Assembly (NCBI GenBank): GCA_963669155.1
Contig: OZ022593.1
Span: 4,831,155-4,895,154 of the forward strand
DNA length: 64,000 nt
Direction of reading: 5' to 3'
Origin: Arbacia lixula
Taxonomy: Eukaryota; Echinodermata; Echinoidea; Arbacioida; Arbaciidae
Position numbers and translations under genes: made by a program. The notes under the pieces are model-generated. The model was not told the origin of the DNA and did not search any database. It was given only the letters and a program-made list of their open reading frames with translations. Position 1 is the stretch's first letter, and the number at the start of each line of letters is the position of its first letter. Of this stretch, positions 37,096 to 50,300 are shown in pieces.

Positions 37096-38819
37096 CTGGT
37101 CTAAGCAAGCTGGTGCCTGACTTAACAAGTCTGGTTTAAAGTCGGCTATGTGTGTTGCATTGTGGGGATTCCGGTCTTGGGTTTGGCCATACAGCTTTTA
37201 CTAAGCATATAACAAACGTTTTGGAAACGTGTTTTGGAAATGAAGAATTGGTTCCTGAAAACTAAGCTTTGCAGTTTTGTGTCCATAAAAAGATTACCCA
37301 CCTATTAAATTGTAATTTAAGTAGTGTTCCAACAGCACAGTTTTCTACATATACATTGGGTCTGCTATGTACTCCCATAAGGCCATGCTGTATCGATTGA
37401 ACACTTACAGTTGTATGTGCCCATGCACAGATCACAGCACTTAATGATGTTGGCTTTGGAAAAATAATGAAACATTTGTTGACCTTATGTTCTAACCCAC
37501 AACTAAGATAATGAATGCCTACACTGCAAATGGAAATGATTTATAAACAAAAGAAATGTACACTCAATAACCAGACCAAACATCCCAGGCCCCACTGCAA
37601 CATGCAGATAACTGTTTGAAGACAATGGAGAATATATCACTTGTATTGTCACACTGTTGCCTCTCAGTAATACACATTTCAAATGGATATTTACAATGCC
37701 TCCGAAGAAAATGAAAAAAAAAATACAAAATACATTGTAAAAGACATGGACAGATGGTATTCAAATCCAGTGGAAAGGGGGAAAATGAGAAGGAAATTAC
37801 TGGGTAATTCATTCCTATCCCTTTCAAGAGAATTGATAAACAAATTCCTAAGCATTACTTCATATAACATTATTTAGAGAGTGTTGATTGCTGCTAAATC
37901 TACTATTTACATTAGGCATACTGGCATAGCAAATAAAAATACAGTGTCCTTTCTAAATCTTTAAATTTCAACAGCTGTGCTTTCACTCTTGAAATCACAG
38001 CACAATTCAAATTGCCATCTGCTGTCAATTCATTTACCGGTAGTTAATGTAATACGGTACATGAAAATGCAATCTATGAGCAGCGAACAAACAAAATCAC
38101 AAAGGAATATCATGTAGATAGTACTGGTCCTTCTCACTCTTTCATAGAAGCATTGTTTTTTAAGATAATAAAAAAAATACAAGCCACTTTTGATACTCTA
38201 CTGCTTTTTAAAAAATGTTACGTTCATGGAACAAGTACAACAAAATATTTAGAGGCCTGTACATTATATATAAACCACTGACCCATTATGATAATATACA
38301 AGATACACTGGTACCAGTCGAATATGAAACAAGCCACAACATTTACACAACAAAGTGGAAACATTTACATGTCAAGGAACATAGAACATATATGACAAAC
38401 GCAGCGATTCGACAAGATGTACACAAAAATCCACCAATTTTGCAAGCAACAATTTTGCCTTAATGACTCTAATACCACCTATCATCATAATGTCTTTATC
38501 ATAACAAAGTCCAGAAAAACAAGCCACTCTTTCTATTAAGCAAGGAGGAGCTTTTAGCATGACATTTATAATTTTCATTAGAAATACATTTTTTAGCTCT
38601 GACATTGATGTACAGCAGAGTTTGCACCATGAAGAGAAATTTCCGCTTGTCAAGTGAAAGCCTTAATTGTTAAATTATGCCGTGAATATGAGACGTTTCA
38701 TTGCAACACCCAATGAGGGACTTCAAGTTTGGCGATAACTCTTCACATGCAGACGGAGCATGTTTGCACTTGCTCTCTTCACTAATCACATGGCACATCA
38801 CTTTGTCTGAATCAGAAGG
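37096..38819. other. Intergenic DNA downstream of NFKB
   Basis: No gene recognised. It could include distal 3'UTR of NFKB if a distal poly(A) site is used. Confidence 0.4.
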
Positions 38820-39115
38820 GGTCCAGGGGGTTGTTTCACCAAGATGTGCTTGAGTTACAAATTTACACATGACTGGTGACCTGCTCTTTGGTGCAAAATC
38901 AGATTCTGAATGATTTTGATTCCCATCAGCTACAGTTGAAATTTTGATCTTTGTAGATTAAAAATTTTGTTGTGCACAAGCATATAAATACAAAGTTGAT
39001 TATTTGTCAAATTTGATTATGATTGTAGGATTCACTGTCACTATGTTAAAACATGTACAAATTGGGGAATTTCATTTAGTACCAGAACGGGTCACCAGAT
39101 GTCTCACCAAACTTG
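38820..39115. repeat. Foldback MITE related to 2090-2305
   Basis: The left end GGTTGTTTCACCAAGATGTG with ACTGGTGACCTG is inverse to the right side GGGTCACCAGATGTCTCACC. Non-coding. Confidence 0.6.
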
Positions 39116-39130
39116 ATATCACTCACTGCC

Positions 39131-39243
39131 TGTACCCAGGACCATGTCACTTACAAGCTTAACTACCATAGCAGCAGCCAATGAGCTTGCAGCATTATGG
39201 CATTTGTCATAGTAATCAATGGTAAGTGACAGATGTGGCCCAT
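39131..39243. repeat. Diverged M2-like palindromic MITE
   Basis: GTCACTTACAAGCTTAACTACCAT at the left is partly inverse to ATCAATGGTAAGTGAC at the right; CAGCAGCCAATGAGC in the centre matches the M2 copy at 53472-53625. Confidence 0.5.
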
Positions 39244-39631
39244 GAGGCTGGATGTCCTGGGCAAGCATATTTTTTTCACACCGTTGCAAAGCCATTTTTG
39301 TCAAAATAATCAATGAACCGCCTAATGATAAAGTTTTGCACTGTCTGATGTACATGACTTGTGAACTGTGGGCACTGGCGATCACGAGATCTGCTGCCAA
39401 TCTATTGACTAAGAGATATTCACAGCTTCATGCTACATGTATTTCTTAATATCTATACAAAATACTGACATTGTGGACACCACAGTGGTGTCAATAAACA
39501 CATTCTAAATGGAAATCATCTATTCCATATCCCTGGGACAACCAAAACATAGGATATAGAAGAACACTCGCCGTCACGCAAGCTCGCCATCAACATTACA
39601 AAAAGCTCTGTAGACTCTTATGCCAGCATGA

Positions 39632-39637
39632 TTTATT
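39632..39637 (-). promoter_or_regulatory. NFKB1: NFKB candidate poly(A) signal AATAAA
   Basis: First AATAAA on the minus strand after the NFKB stop codon, 60 nt downstream. This would give a very short 3'UTR; other signals further down cannot be excluded. Confidence 0.5.
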
Positions 39638-39696
39638 GCAATTAATGGAAAAAATGGCTTGGCAACCGTGCAAAAATAAATATGCGCATCCTGGTC

Positions 39697-41310
39697 CTAG
39701 TAGACTACTTGCTGATGAAAGCGGCCTTTGTCGGATAGATGGACCTCCTTCAGACTCTGAGTCACGGAGAGGGTGTACTTGTCTTCACCTGAGAGTGGAT
39801 ACAAAACAAAAGCTAGATTGAGCCAAATGGTCCTTACGGCGGACTTCTCATGAATATTAATGAGTCAGATTGAATGAGACTCTAATATATTTGTTTCCAT
39901 GCCATCGTGTCTTAATCTGTGATCTAGATATAGCTTGCCTGGTTAAGTCGCTTCCCAGTAAGCAGAAGATTGCAGTTTCAACTCCTTCTGGTTACAAAAA
40001 TTTTGTCTGACTTGTTTTTCATTAATTTACAGGATGGAGCATGCTATCCTTGCTACAACTGGGTGCATGCTTAAAATATCTTTTTAACAAATGGATTTTA
40101 ACACCTTGTGAGAATTGAGAGATCACCACATTAACTAACAGATAATTAAGAGGAAAGAGGAAAAAGAGCAATATGATGTGCAGTGAGGTCTGACATCAAC
40201 TCGAGGGAATGTGCCACTGTTTATTTATCTATTTAATTGTTTAGAGTTTTCAAACAGGGTAGCCCCATCAGTGAGCTTGCACTGTTCTCCCTGGAGGACA
40301 TGTGTACAAATAAAACAACAATACATAATAAGATGAACATAGAGGACACAAACAAATGCTTATCATATAAGGCTATAAACCAAAATGGCAACAAAGATCA
40401 ACTGATGCAAAATACACAGGAAAAGGAGGACCGATGCTTCCATATGCATCCCACTAGTGAAACTTCATTGCCAATCACAAATTGGTCACTAAAAATAATA
40501 TGACTGATACTAATTAGTTATACCTCATAAATATGTCAGATGTAATAAAGGACAATGTACAAAAAGTATGAATTGTCACACTCTAGATGGCTGATATTTG
40601 ACAGAGAAAGCCATGACCAACCTGCATCTCTGGCCTTGGTAGCTTGGTCCAAGATGGCCACGGCTTTCTGGTGATCCATGGAGGATACAGCAGCCCGCAG
40701 CTCTGCAACAGTCCCGTCCATTGCCTATGGTGTGGGGGGAAAGGAGTGAGATCATTGAACGCTCTAAGTGGTAGGCTATGGCTGCTCTGCATATTCTACA
40801 CAACAAATCATTGGCTGGCAGCAGATCCCAAAGATCTCCAAGCCAGGCACGTGACCACTAGACCACCCTCTAGTAAGGCATTGAACCAATAACCCTCCAA
40901 TTCCCATCCAGGCACCTGACCACTAGACCACCCTCTAGTAATTACGGCATTGAACCAATAACCCTACAAGCACAAGCCAGGCACCTGACCACTAGACCAC
41001 CCACCACTAAGGCATCGGACAAATAACCATACAACTCCCAGTCAGGCTAGTGACCACTGGACCACCCTGTAGTATGGCATTGAACCAATAACCCTACAAG
41101 CCCAAGCTAGGCACGTTACCACTAGACCACCCACCTGGAGCTGCTTGAGGAGGACTGTGGTGGGGCTGGGCACCTGGCGGAGGAAGCCAGCCATGCTGGA
41201 GAGGCCCAGTCTGTTGGCTAGGGTGGGCCAGCTGTGGGCCACTGGGTAGCTGTCATCCAGGACCGCGGCCAGCGCGGCCACGGTGTCGGCCGAGAGCCGG
41301 TCCAAATCAC
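39697..41310 (-). CDS. NFKB1: NFKB exons 17-19: death domain and C-terminus
   Basis: Exons 17 and 18 (residues 1010-1102) encode a death domain: [32 protein letters not shown] and [20 protein letters not shown], matching the p105/p100 domain in spacing and in the W..LA..LGL core. Exon 19 encodes a 29-residue tail ([14 protein letters not shown]...QQVVY) and the stop. The tail has no DSGxxS degron. Exon 19 was placed by its acceptor CTCTCAG and exact phase; it is too short for ORF finding and is slightly less certain. Confidence 0.9.
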
Positions 41311-44300
41311 CTAAAGGCAGGGAAGGGAGAGACAGGTTTAAAGGCAATTCAGATCAATTTCAATTCAATTTTATTTCATTTCTTCCTGATTTCTTCTTTC
41401 TCTCTATTGTTCCTACACCTTCTCTCTCCCTCTTTCTTTCTTTCTTTCCTTCCTTTCTTTCTGAACCTAATTTTGTTATACTCACTCACGGGGACCACCC
41501 TCGATAAGCCTCTTTGGCTTTCGGTGGTCCCTCCACATTTAAATACTATGTTATGTATATTTTCTTAACCTCTCTTTGATACCTTATATTCGTTTTTTAT
41601 TTCTTTTACTTAACTGTTATTTGTTTCGGGTTACTTGTGTTTTTTACATTGATATTGTTTTTACTTTATTGAATTTGAATGTGGAAATAAATAAATGAAA
41701 TGAAATGAAATATCAGATTTCCCAAGTTTGGTAATTTGAATATTTAGAGTACCGGTAAGTACATCGTGATTACTTCTGAAAATGCTATAGTTTGTTTTTA
41801 CAGGGTAATCAATTGTTTTGTTGTCGTCATAGCATGGGCACAAAATGTTCATTTCAATCAGCTTTCAGCTGTGTTCTTTTCTTCTTTGGTATTGATTTTG
41901 AAGATTTAAGCTACGTTGACACTGAGGCGTTCCAGCTTACCATAATGCCACCCTTTTTGACACATTTCATACATCATTTCTCGCCTCCTGCCAAACAATG
42001 ATTCGCCTGGACAATCGGACCTTGCTCAGGAAATGAGTTTCAGGTTTTGTCCTGATTGGGAAGCACTGGCATCAAATGCAGATGGCAATCGGCAGCACCT
42101 AACCGTTTCTATGAGAACATAGCTTTAGGGGGCCAAACACCCTCCCCCCTCCATTTTTTTTTTGCTGGTGCCTACCTTTCGTTGTGGCGACGACCGACCG
42201 CCCTTTGACCCCCATTGGCCACGCCCCTCGCAGGGTGGGAGGGTCACACACTTTCTCTGAGAAGTAGCCGTTGTCTGAGCTTTCGGTTCCGCTAGAGTTG
42301 ACCCGCACCGAGCCCAGGGAGCCAATGGAGCTTGTGGTGCTCCCTGTCTCCAGCTGGTCCAGCTCCTTCATGGAGTAGGCGTGGCTCCTGGATGCTTCGG
42401 ACAAGATCTCCCTCATCTAAAGCAAGGAGTGCAGAAAGGAGTAACAAACATGATATTAATTAATCAATCAAAAACCAATCAACCAATCATATATGCCTTG
42501 GCCCCCTCTTTGATACTCCCGACAAGATCTCCCTCATCTACACTTACGAGTGCAGAAAGGAGTATTGAACAAACATCATATTAATTAATCAATCAATCAA
42601 TCAACCAACCCATCATATGCCTTGGCCCCCTCTCTGATACTCCCAACAAGATCTCCCTCATCTAGAGTTAGGAGTGCAGAAAGGAGTGACTGACATCATA
42701 TTAATCAATCAATCAACCACTCATATAACACTGCTCCAAAGTGTATGATTTTGATGTTGTGTTAATTCATAATGGAATGTACATTTCATTTTATAATTAG
42801 TGTTGCCAAATCAAAAGCCAATAATTGCTTAGTTTTGCTCTGAACAGACCTTTGTGCCAAATGAGTTAAAAGTGACAGCATGCAAGTTTGAAATTTTGCC
42901 TGACCTTGCCGCTCCTTGCCAGCTGTAACGGTGTCTTCCCCTGCTTCTCCTCAGCAGACGTCTTCTGGTCTCCTCCTTTCTCATCTCCCCAATCCTTCTC
43001 ATCGTCCTCATCGTCCTCACCCTCAGACTGGTCAGAGTCTGTGTGGTCAGCATTCTGCAGCTTCGGGTCAGCTCCCGAGGCCAGCAGCAGTGCCGCTACG
43101 GCTCTAAGGTCCAGACTGCTGGCCAGGTGGAGGGCAGAATCCCCGCTGAAAGTGACCGCTTGGACATCGGCCCGGGCTTCGATGAGAAGGTATCCCAGGA
43201 TGGGGAAACTCTCCACCTCAATGGCATAGTGTAGGGGGGAGCGTCCAGTCTTGCCATCCTGAAAGAAACCATGGAAACCAAACAATAAACCACTGATTTC
43301 ACCACCTTAAAAGAATCCAACATATTGAAATGAATGCTATAGCTTTAGCCCTACGCAAATTTGTAAATAATTAATTTTACGTTTTTTCATTTTGCCTATT
43401 TTATTTTGCACATTATAAAACTCTGTGCAATTTGGCCTATGGTGGCACCTTGACTTGTTTTGAATCAATAAATATATCTTTGAGTCAATAAAAATTCAAA
43501 CCATTCAGGAGGAATAGTTTTGATGCAAAAAACACATAGAGCATTGTAATTACAGAGTAAACAGGGAAGAGTAGGGCATGTAACACTGATAATATCGCAT
43601 GAAAATGATGTGAACTTGCTCAATGATAACTACATCTTACTCACATAGTGACACACTACTTACAGCTATGTTGACGTCAGCCCCTCCATTGACCAGTGTC
43701 TTGAGGATGTCCAGCTGGTTCCCCTTGACCGCTATGTGGACCGGTGCAAGGCCTGCAATTGGAAACAAGTCATGGACAATCAGTATGAGCTGACCGCGGT
43801 CAATGAACGTCATTTAGCATGACATCACACAGAGAAAGCATGATTTTTTAGTGCCACAAATATGAGCGAATACCACAAGTTTGATATAAAAGTAATGAGG
43901 TACAGGAAAGTAACGTAGCAGCAATAAAAACAACATCACACATAGCAGGATTTTGTCCAGCAAAGAAGAAGTCAGTGTATCAAAGTTCATATCTGAAGCA
44001 CAAACAAAATCATAAACATAGAGGGAAAAATCATAAAAATAGAGAAAAAAATAATAACATACATAATATTTTTTTTTTAACATATTGTTGATTATGCTAC
44101 AACACATTGAAATAAAGTTAGACCTTAAAGCCATCTTTTCTCAACAAAATCTGATAACATTCATAATTTACATAATATTAAATATTTTATTCCTGAAACT
44201 AGAGCAATTCGACTGCCACGCAGTCGATAAATATGCCTCCGCCTCTTTGCTATTCTCAGAAAATGTGTATGTTTGGTGGGCAATGTACCATTGCTCCTAT

Positions 44301-47300
44301 GTGAAATGAAAATATCACATTCTGTTTTTTTCAAGTTCAGCCAAGTTTGGCAATGTTCATTGACTTTTGACCTCTTACTTCTTTGACTTCCAATCTAACC
44401 AGTCTGTCTAAATCCATCCTTGTATCAGTTTGTTTAAAATTAGCCAATTTTGGGTGAAGTTCATTGACCTTTCAGGAATTTTACCTAAACTTCACCAGTC
44501 TACCTTCATGAAGTGATATATCTCTGTACTATGTTTGGTTTGAATTGAATCATTAGTATTGTATTCAATGTGAAAAATATCTATTTGGGGGCAATTTTTA
44601 GCCAATTTTGGCAAAGTTCATTGACCTTTGATCCCTGACCTTTGAGAAATTTCACCAAAAATGTCATCAGTCTAGTAGTGATCCATCTTTGCACCATGTT
44701 TGGTTGGTATTGCTCCATTGGATTTTGACATTTTTTGAAAATTATCACTTTAAGGGCAATTTTTAGCTAATTTTTGGCAAAGTTCATTGACCTTTGACCT
44801 TTGAACTCTCCAGCAATTTCACCAACAAGGTCACCATTCTACCCAAAAGTAGTGATCCATCGTTTCACTATGTTTGGTTGGAATTGCACCATTGGATTTG
44901 GATTTATTGTGAAAAATTAAGGGTTTGGGGCAATTTCTAGCCAATTTTGGCAAAGTTCATTGAACTTTGACCTCTGAACTTTCAGGAATTTTACCAAAAA
45001 TGTCACCAGTCTATTCCCAAGTAGTGATCCATCTTTGTACCATGTTTAATGAGAATAGCATCCTTGGATTTGGATTTATTGTGGAAAAGGTCATTTTTGG
45101 GCAATTTTTACAAAGTTCATTGACCGCTGACCTTTGACCTCAATCAGATTTGACCCCAATTTTACACACTTCATTAGTTTTATGCAATACATACATGTAC
45201 CATGTTTGAAACAAATCTGCTGAACGGTTCTCAAGATATTGCCTAAACGGATTCGGGACGGACGGACGTACGGACAGACGGACGTACGGACGGATGGACG
45301 GACGGACGGACGGACGGACGGACGGACGGACGGACGGACAACCCGAAAACATAATGCCTCCGGCCACTTCGTGGCGGAGGCATAAAAAAGTATGCAGCTG
45401 TGCTCTTAACATGTTCCTTTATCTCTTTGCAAAATGTGGTGTTGAAAGAAACATCTGTGGCCGAGATATTAGGGAGGGGGTTCAAAATGCCCCCCCCCCC
45501 CCATCAAAACTTGCTCTCATTCAGAATAGGGTTGAAGAATTCAGTCATGCTTGTGAAGGGAGAGAGACCCACCAGCATAGTTCCTGGCGTTGACCTCTGC
45601 CTTGAGGGGGGTGACGGCCGGCTTGGCCTTGGGGCCACACACCAGGAAGCTGACTGCCTGGGTGAGGCCGCACCCCACGGCCAGGTGGAGGGGGGTGTTC
45701 CCGGCACCGTCACAGAGAGTGGGGTCTGCACCGCACCTCAGCAGGACCTCCACCATCTTGGGCTGCTGAGTAAGCACGGCCAGGTGCAGGGGTGTCTGTG
45801 GGAGAGGGAGAGAAGAAAGGGGTTTACACTTTAGAACTCCTCAAAAGAAGTTCGGAAAGGTTTTTGCGCCACCTATTTCTTTTTTTTTAAAACTGTATGT
45901 ATCATTTTATGCATCCAATCCAACAACAAATATCCCCCTCTGTAGAAAAAAAAAAAAAAAATTGTAACAATCGGTCGCTCCAACGCCGAATTCCTCCCCT
46001 TTCTTTGCAGGTTGGGCTCTAACAGAATGCGCTGAATTGACAAGTATCTGTACATTAACTCTTTGTGCGTTCACCTGTGAACCCCCTGTGCGTTGCATTA
46101 ATTTGAGTGTGCGCATATTCCAATGAACTCTTGTCGGAGTAGTAGCTTTCAAGGGCTATAACTTTTTATTAGATTGACGTGAGGAAAAATAGTGTACATA
46201 TAAAATATAGAGAATTGCATGGGCTTTCCACTCATATGTATTTTGTCTAGCAGTTGAGAAGATACTGTATCACAGGGCTTTACTTGTGCAGAACATTTGA
46301 AAAAAAAATGTCAATGTGATCAGTTGTGCTAATGTAAATGATATGTTGGACTCTTCATTTGCTGTAAATTGCAGGGAAATTATTACAGTTATTTTGCTAA
46401 GACCATGACCTTAATAAATAAGTTTTGAAAAGAAGAAAGTTCGATGCAGGAAGTGCATAGAAAAGCCTGTATGGCCAAGAATTTGGCTTGGTTAGGACTC
46501 TAGGGGCTCTTTGTGTTGTAATACAAAGAGATCGCTACAATGCGGACATGTACACGCAACCACTAAGACCGTGACCTTTCTATTGATATCAAAATCAATA
46601 AGTGTTGAAAAGAAGAAAGTTCGATACAGGATGTGCAGAGAAAAGCCTGTACGGCCAAGAATTTGGCTTGGTTAGGACTCTAGGGGCTCTTTGTGTTGTA
46701 ATACAAAGAGATGGCCTACAATGCGTACATGTACACGCACCCACATAATCACAGTACAATAACAAGGAACTTGTGTGATTTTCTTCTGTACTGCACTGTA
46801 CAAGATGGAAAAATACCGAAACAAAATGATCAAAATTCTCCGAAATCTTCTATGTAACCCTATGCTGCAACGCGAACGAGCGGAAAGCCTGTTACAGTGA
46901 CGATCGCGAGCAATAGTACCGAACAGTGGTACGGTTCGCAGTACGCACATATTTCCATTTCCATTCACCTACGTGTGTTGTGTGCAAAATTGCGAACGAA
47001 ACGTGTCCATGGTTGTGCATTGATGCGAACGAAACGTACAGAGAGTTAACTGTAGAGCTGGTAAGCCTGTCCTCACACTTTGTTATTATAAAAGAAACTC
47101 TGTTGCAGTTAACAACTTATTCATTCATTCATCCATTAATTGATTCATCGTATAGCAACATAATCAACAGGATTGGCACAGATGATGGTCAATGTGGCAC
47201 ATTCTGTTCGCTACCCACCTACAAACAAAGGGGAGGTACTCCTCCATGAAGCAACTGATTGTTACAAAATTGGTGTTTAAAAAAAAAATCCTAAAAAAAC

Positions 47301-50300
47301 TGTCCAGACTTTTTTTTGAGGAGTTTAGAAAGCTAATGAATTAAACGGATAGTTCACCCTTGCGAAAATGCTTTCCAGAGTAAGCGGCATTGGCTGTTAT
47401 GATTGCTAGAACCCACCTGTTTCAGATGATTAAACTGGTTGACAATCTTCTGATTAGGGATCTTAATGACGGCTGAGAGGAGAGCGTGCATCACATCGTA
47501 CTTCTTGTTGATCACTGCTGCGTGTAGGGGTCTGCAAATTGGCAAACAGAACAGAAAATATTCCTTACTCTTTGTGCATTGTTTTATCTTTGCACCAGTG
47601 ATACACATGATTCCTATGGAGTGTGTCTGGCACAAAAGGTGTTACATATAGAGCTTGTACTGCCGCTCTAACACGTATACTACGAAAATTATAGGCCTGC
47701 CCTCACAGCCAGAAAGAAGATTTTGGGCTACCCAGCCACTGTACCTGTGTACCATGCGTGTGCATAGTATTGATACATTAATCATAACTGGTTGCTCACG
47801 AGTACTGCCATGATATCCAGTACATAATTTGCATTACTAAAAACATGCTGCTAGTGCATGCAATGTATACTGTGGTACAAAGACTTCCTTCAGTAAGCAA
47901 ATAATCAACGTCGGTGAAGGTAATGGGACGAACTATCACTTCCGAGGCGATCTGGATGTAACTATCTTTCCGAAGCTTTTAGCTGAAGAAAGATAGCGTA
48001 TACATTCAGATCGCCGAGGAAGTGATAGTACGTCTCATTGCCTGAAACCAAAAGTTGATTATTTGCTTTATATTCCACATCTGATACCAACAATCTATGA
48101 AATAAATGACAATTTAACGTACAAAAGGTCGGTGCGGCTACATGATCGTACATTTTTGTTTCATATTCACGCGACGCTCCGAAACCCGGAAGCAAATTGA
48201 CTTTGTGCATGTTGCGATATAGACTCTACAAATTCCAACGAACACTATGACATAGTGACGCTAATTCGTAAGATTTTGACGGAAAAGCAAGAAGTAATCG
48301 AAATTCGCTTACCTGTGCGGTATCGGTGAGAAAATAAATCCTCCGAGAATACCTTTCATAATTCATATAAAATATAGGAAAGTGAAATTCTAGGTCAATT
48401 TTGGTACGAGGTGATAGAGCATTGCACACTTGTTTTGGTAGAATACTGTGTGGAGAAATGTACCGAGAAATGGAAGGCTTGCACTGAGAGTATGTGTACA
48501 TACGTACACACGCCTTTGTGCACGTTGCGATATAGACTCTACAAATTCCAACGAACACTATGCCATAGTGATGCTAATTCGTAAGATTTTGTCGGAAAAG
48601 CAAGAAGTAATCGAAATTCGCTTACCTGTGCGGTATCGGTGAGAACATAGATCCCCCGAGCATACCCTTCATAATTCTAATAAAATACAATTCTAGGTCA
48701 ATTTTGGTACGAGATGGTAGAGAATTGCACACTTGCTTTGGTGAAATACTGTGTGGGGGAAATGGAAGGCTTGCACTGCTTTGTACGTACGCGCGCGGTG
48801 CAGCGCGCTACAACCACAAATTTGCAAAACCGCGCACAGCGGCGTCGTCTGCTTCGAGCTAAAAATGATAATCCGAGTGTAACGCACTTCTATTTACCGC
48901 GTACTCAAAATATTAATCACGCATTAGGACTGTGAGGAGTGAAGAGATCAGCGAAACCAAAAAGTACTATCACCTAGAGTGTAACGAACTTTTATTCTCA
49001 GGTGATGTAATAGGAAAAACTACGCCTCATCACGTGATCAACTCTTGACCAATCATATGGCTACATTCTTAGTATGTGGAATATAAAGACAGATATACAA
49101 TGTTTAGTCAAATCCTTCTTGAACTACTTTTCTCCAAAGCAGTTCCACACATATGATCTTGCACGAAAGCTTAACAATTGTACTACTGCTTGCACACACC
49201 AACAACATTCAAATATAATGAAAAAGTACTTAAAGCGGACTTTAAACAAGCTAAGGCCGGTACGTTTCTGGGAACCGGGTATACCCAGTTCCCGTTTTTT
49301 TAGTAAGAAACTTGGGATGGGGGTATACTCGGTTCCCATAGTAAGTGGGTAAAAGTGATAATTCACTCTGAAATTATGTTTGTTTCAATAAAAGGAAACA
49401 CATGATAGAAACTTATTTGTGATGGTTTGACATAAACTGTCCAAGGATAAGAAAGTTCTGATCTTTTAAAGTTTTTATTTTGTGACGTCACATGCGAGGT
49501 GCTCTCCCATATGTTATTTCGAAAATGTGCATTTTCTCAAAATGATATGCATCTTTGTACCAGTGCATTTGATGCATTTTACACACAAACCTGTACAAAA
49601 AAAATATAATTCTGGTGTCAAAAACAGAAAAAGAGTAATTTACAGAATTATTTTGTACACACAAGCATTTCCTAATACGTTTCTTTCATGTGTCTGCTTA
49701 TATTGAAACCAACAGAATTTCAGGGTGGACTATCCCTTTAGGATGTTGCTCTCCTTGAGGAGGCTCGAAAGCTTGTCTTGACTTACGTGTCTCCGTTGTC
49801 ATCTTCCACTGCGATCAGATGTCTCTGAACGGTCAGGATCGTCTTGACGTCACCCGTCGCCGCATAGTCGTGGAGAGCGTTGGCTGTTACCTGGGCAACC
49901 TGCCAAGCCATGGAGTTCTCGCTGATTGGAATGTCATCTGGAGGACCAAGAAATAAAATGGTCATGTTATGATGGCATTCGGGGGATTCACAATACGGCA
50001 CACCACCTCTTGATTGCAGCAGACAGGCCGACATCCACAATGCCTCATGGGAAATGGTCAACATCAAAGGCTGTGTGCTTAGCTACTATACCTGTGCATT
50101 AAATTAGAGTTAACACTATACGCAATGATCAGTTGAATACTTTTTGAATTAGTCGACCCGCAATCACCGAAAGATGAGCAGTTAGACAGCTGGGTCCGCT
50201 ATTTCTCAAATCCATGTACCATATCAGAAAGTGTTTCTGGTGCTAGACACTGATCTGTAAACATGGTGCTAGGCTGTGATGTCAATCCCAAAGTTAGAAG

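Noticed and set aside
40855-41129. Bona fide tRNA genes
   Set aside because: A and B boxes are present, but I could not form the acceptor and anticodon stems, and units are tandem with degenerate members.
42888-43234. Plus-strand Ser-rich frames opposite NFKB exon 15
   Set aside because: Antisense shadow of the acidic and ankyrin-coding exon; the minus frame matches a known family with exact splice phases.
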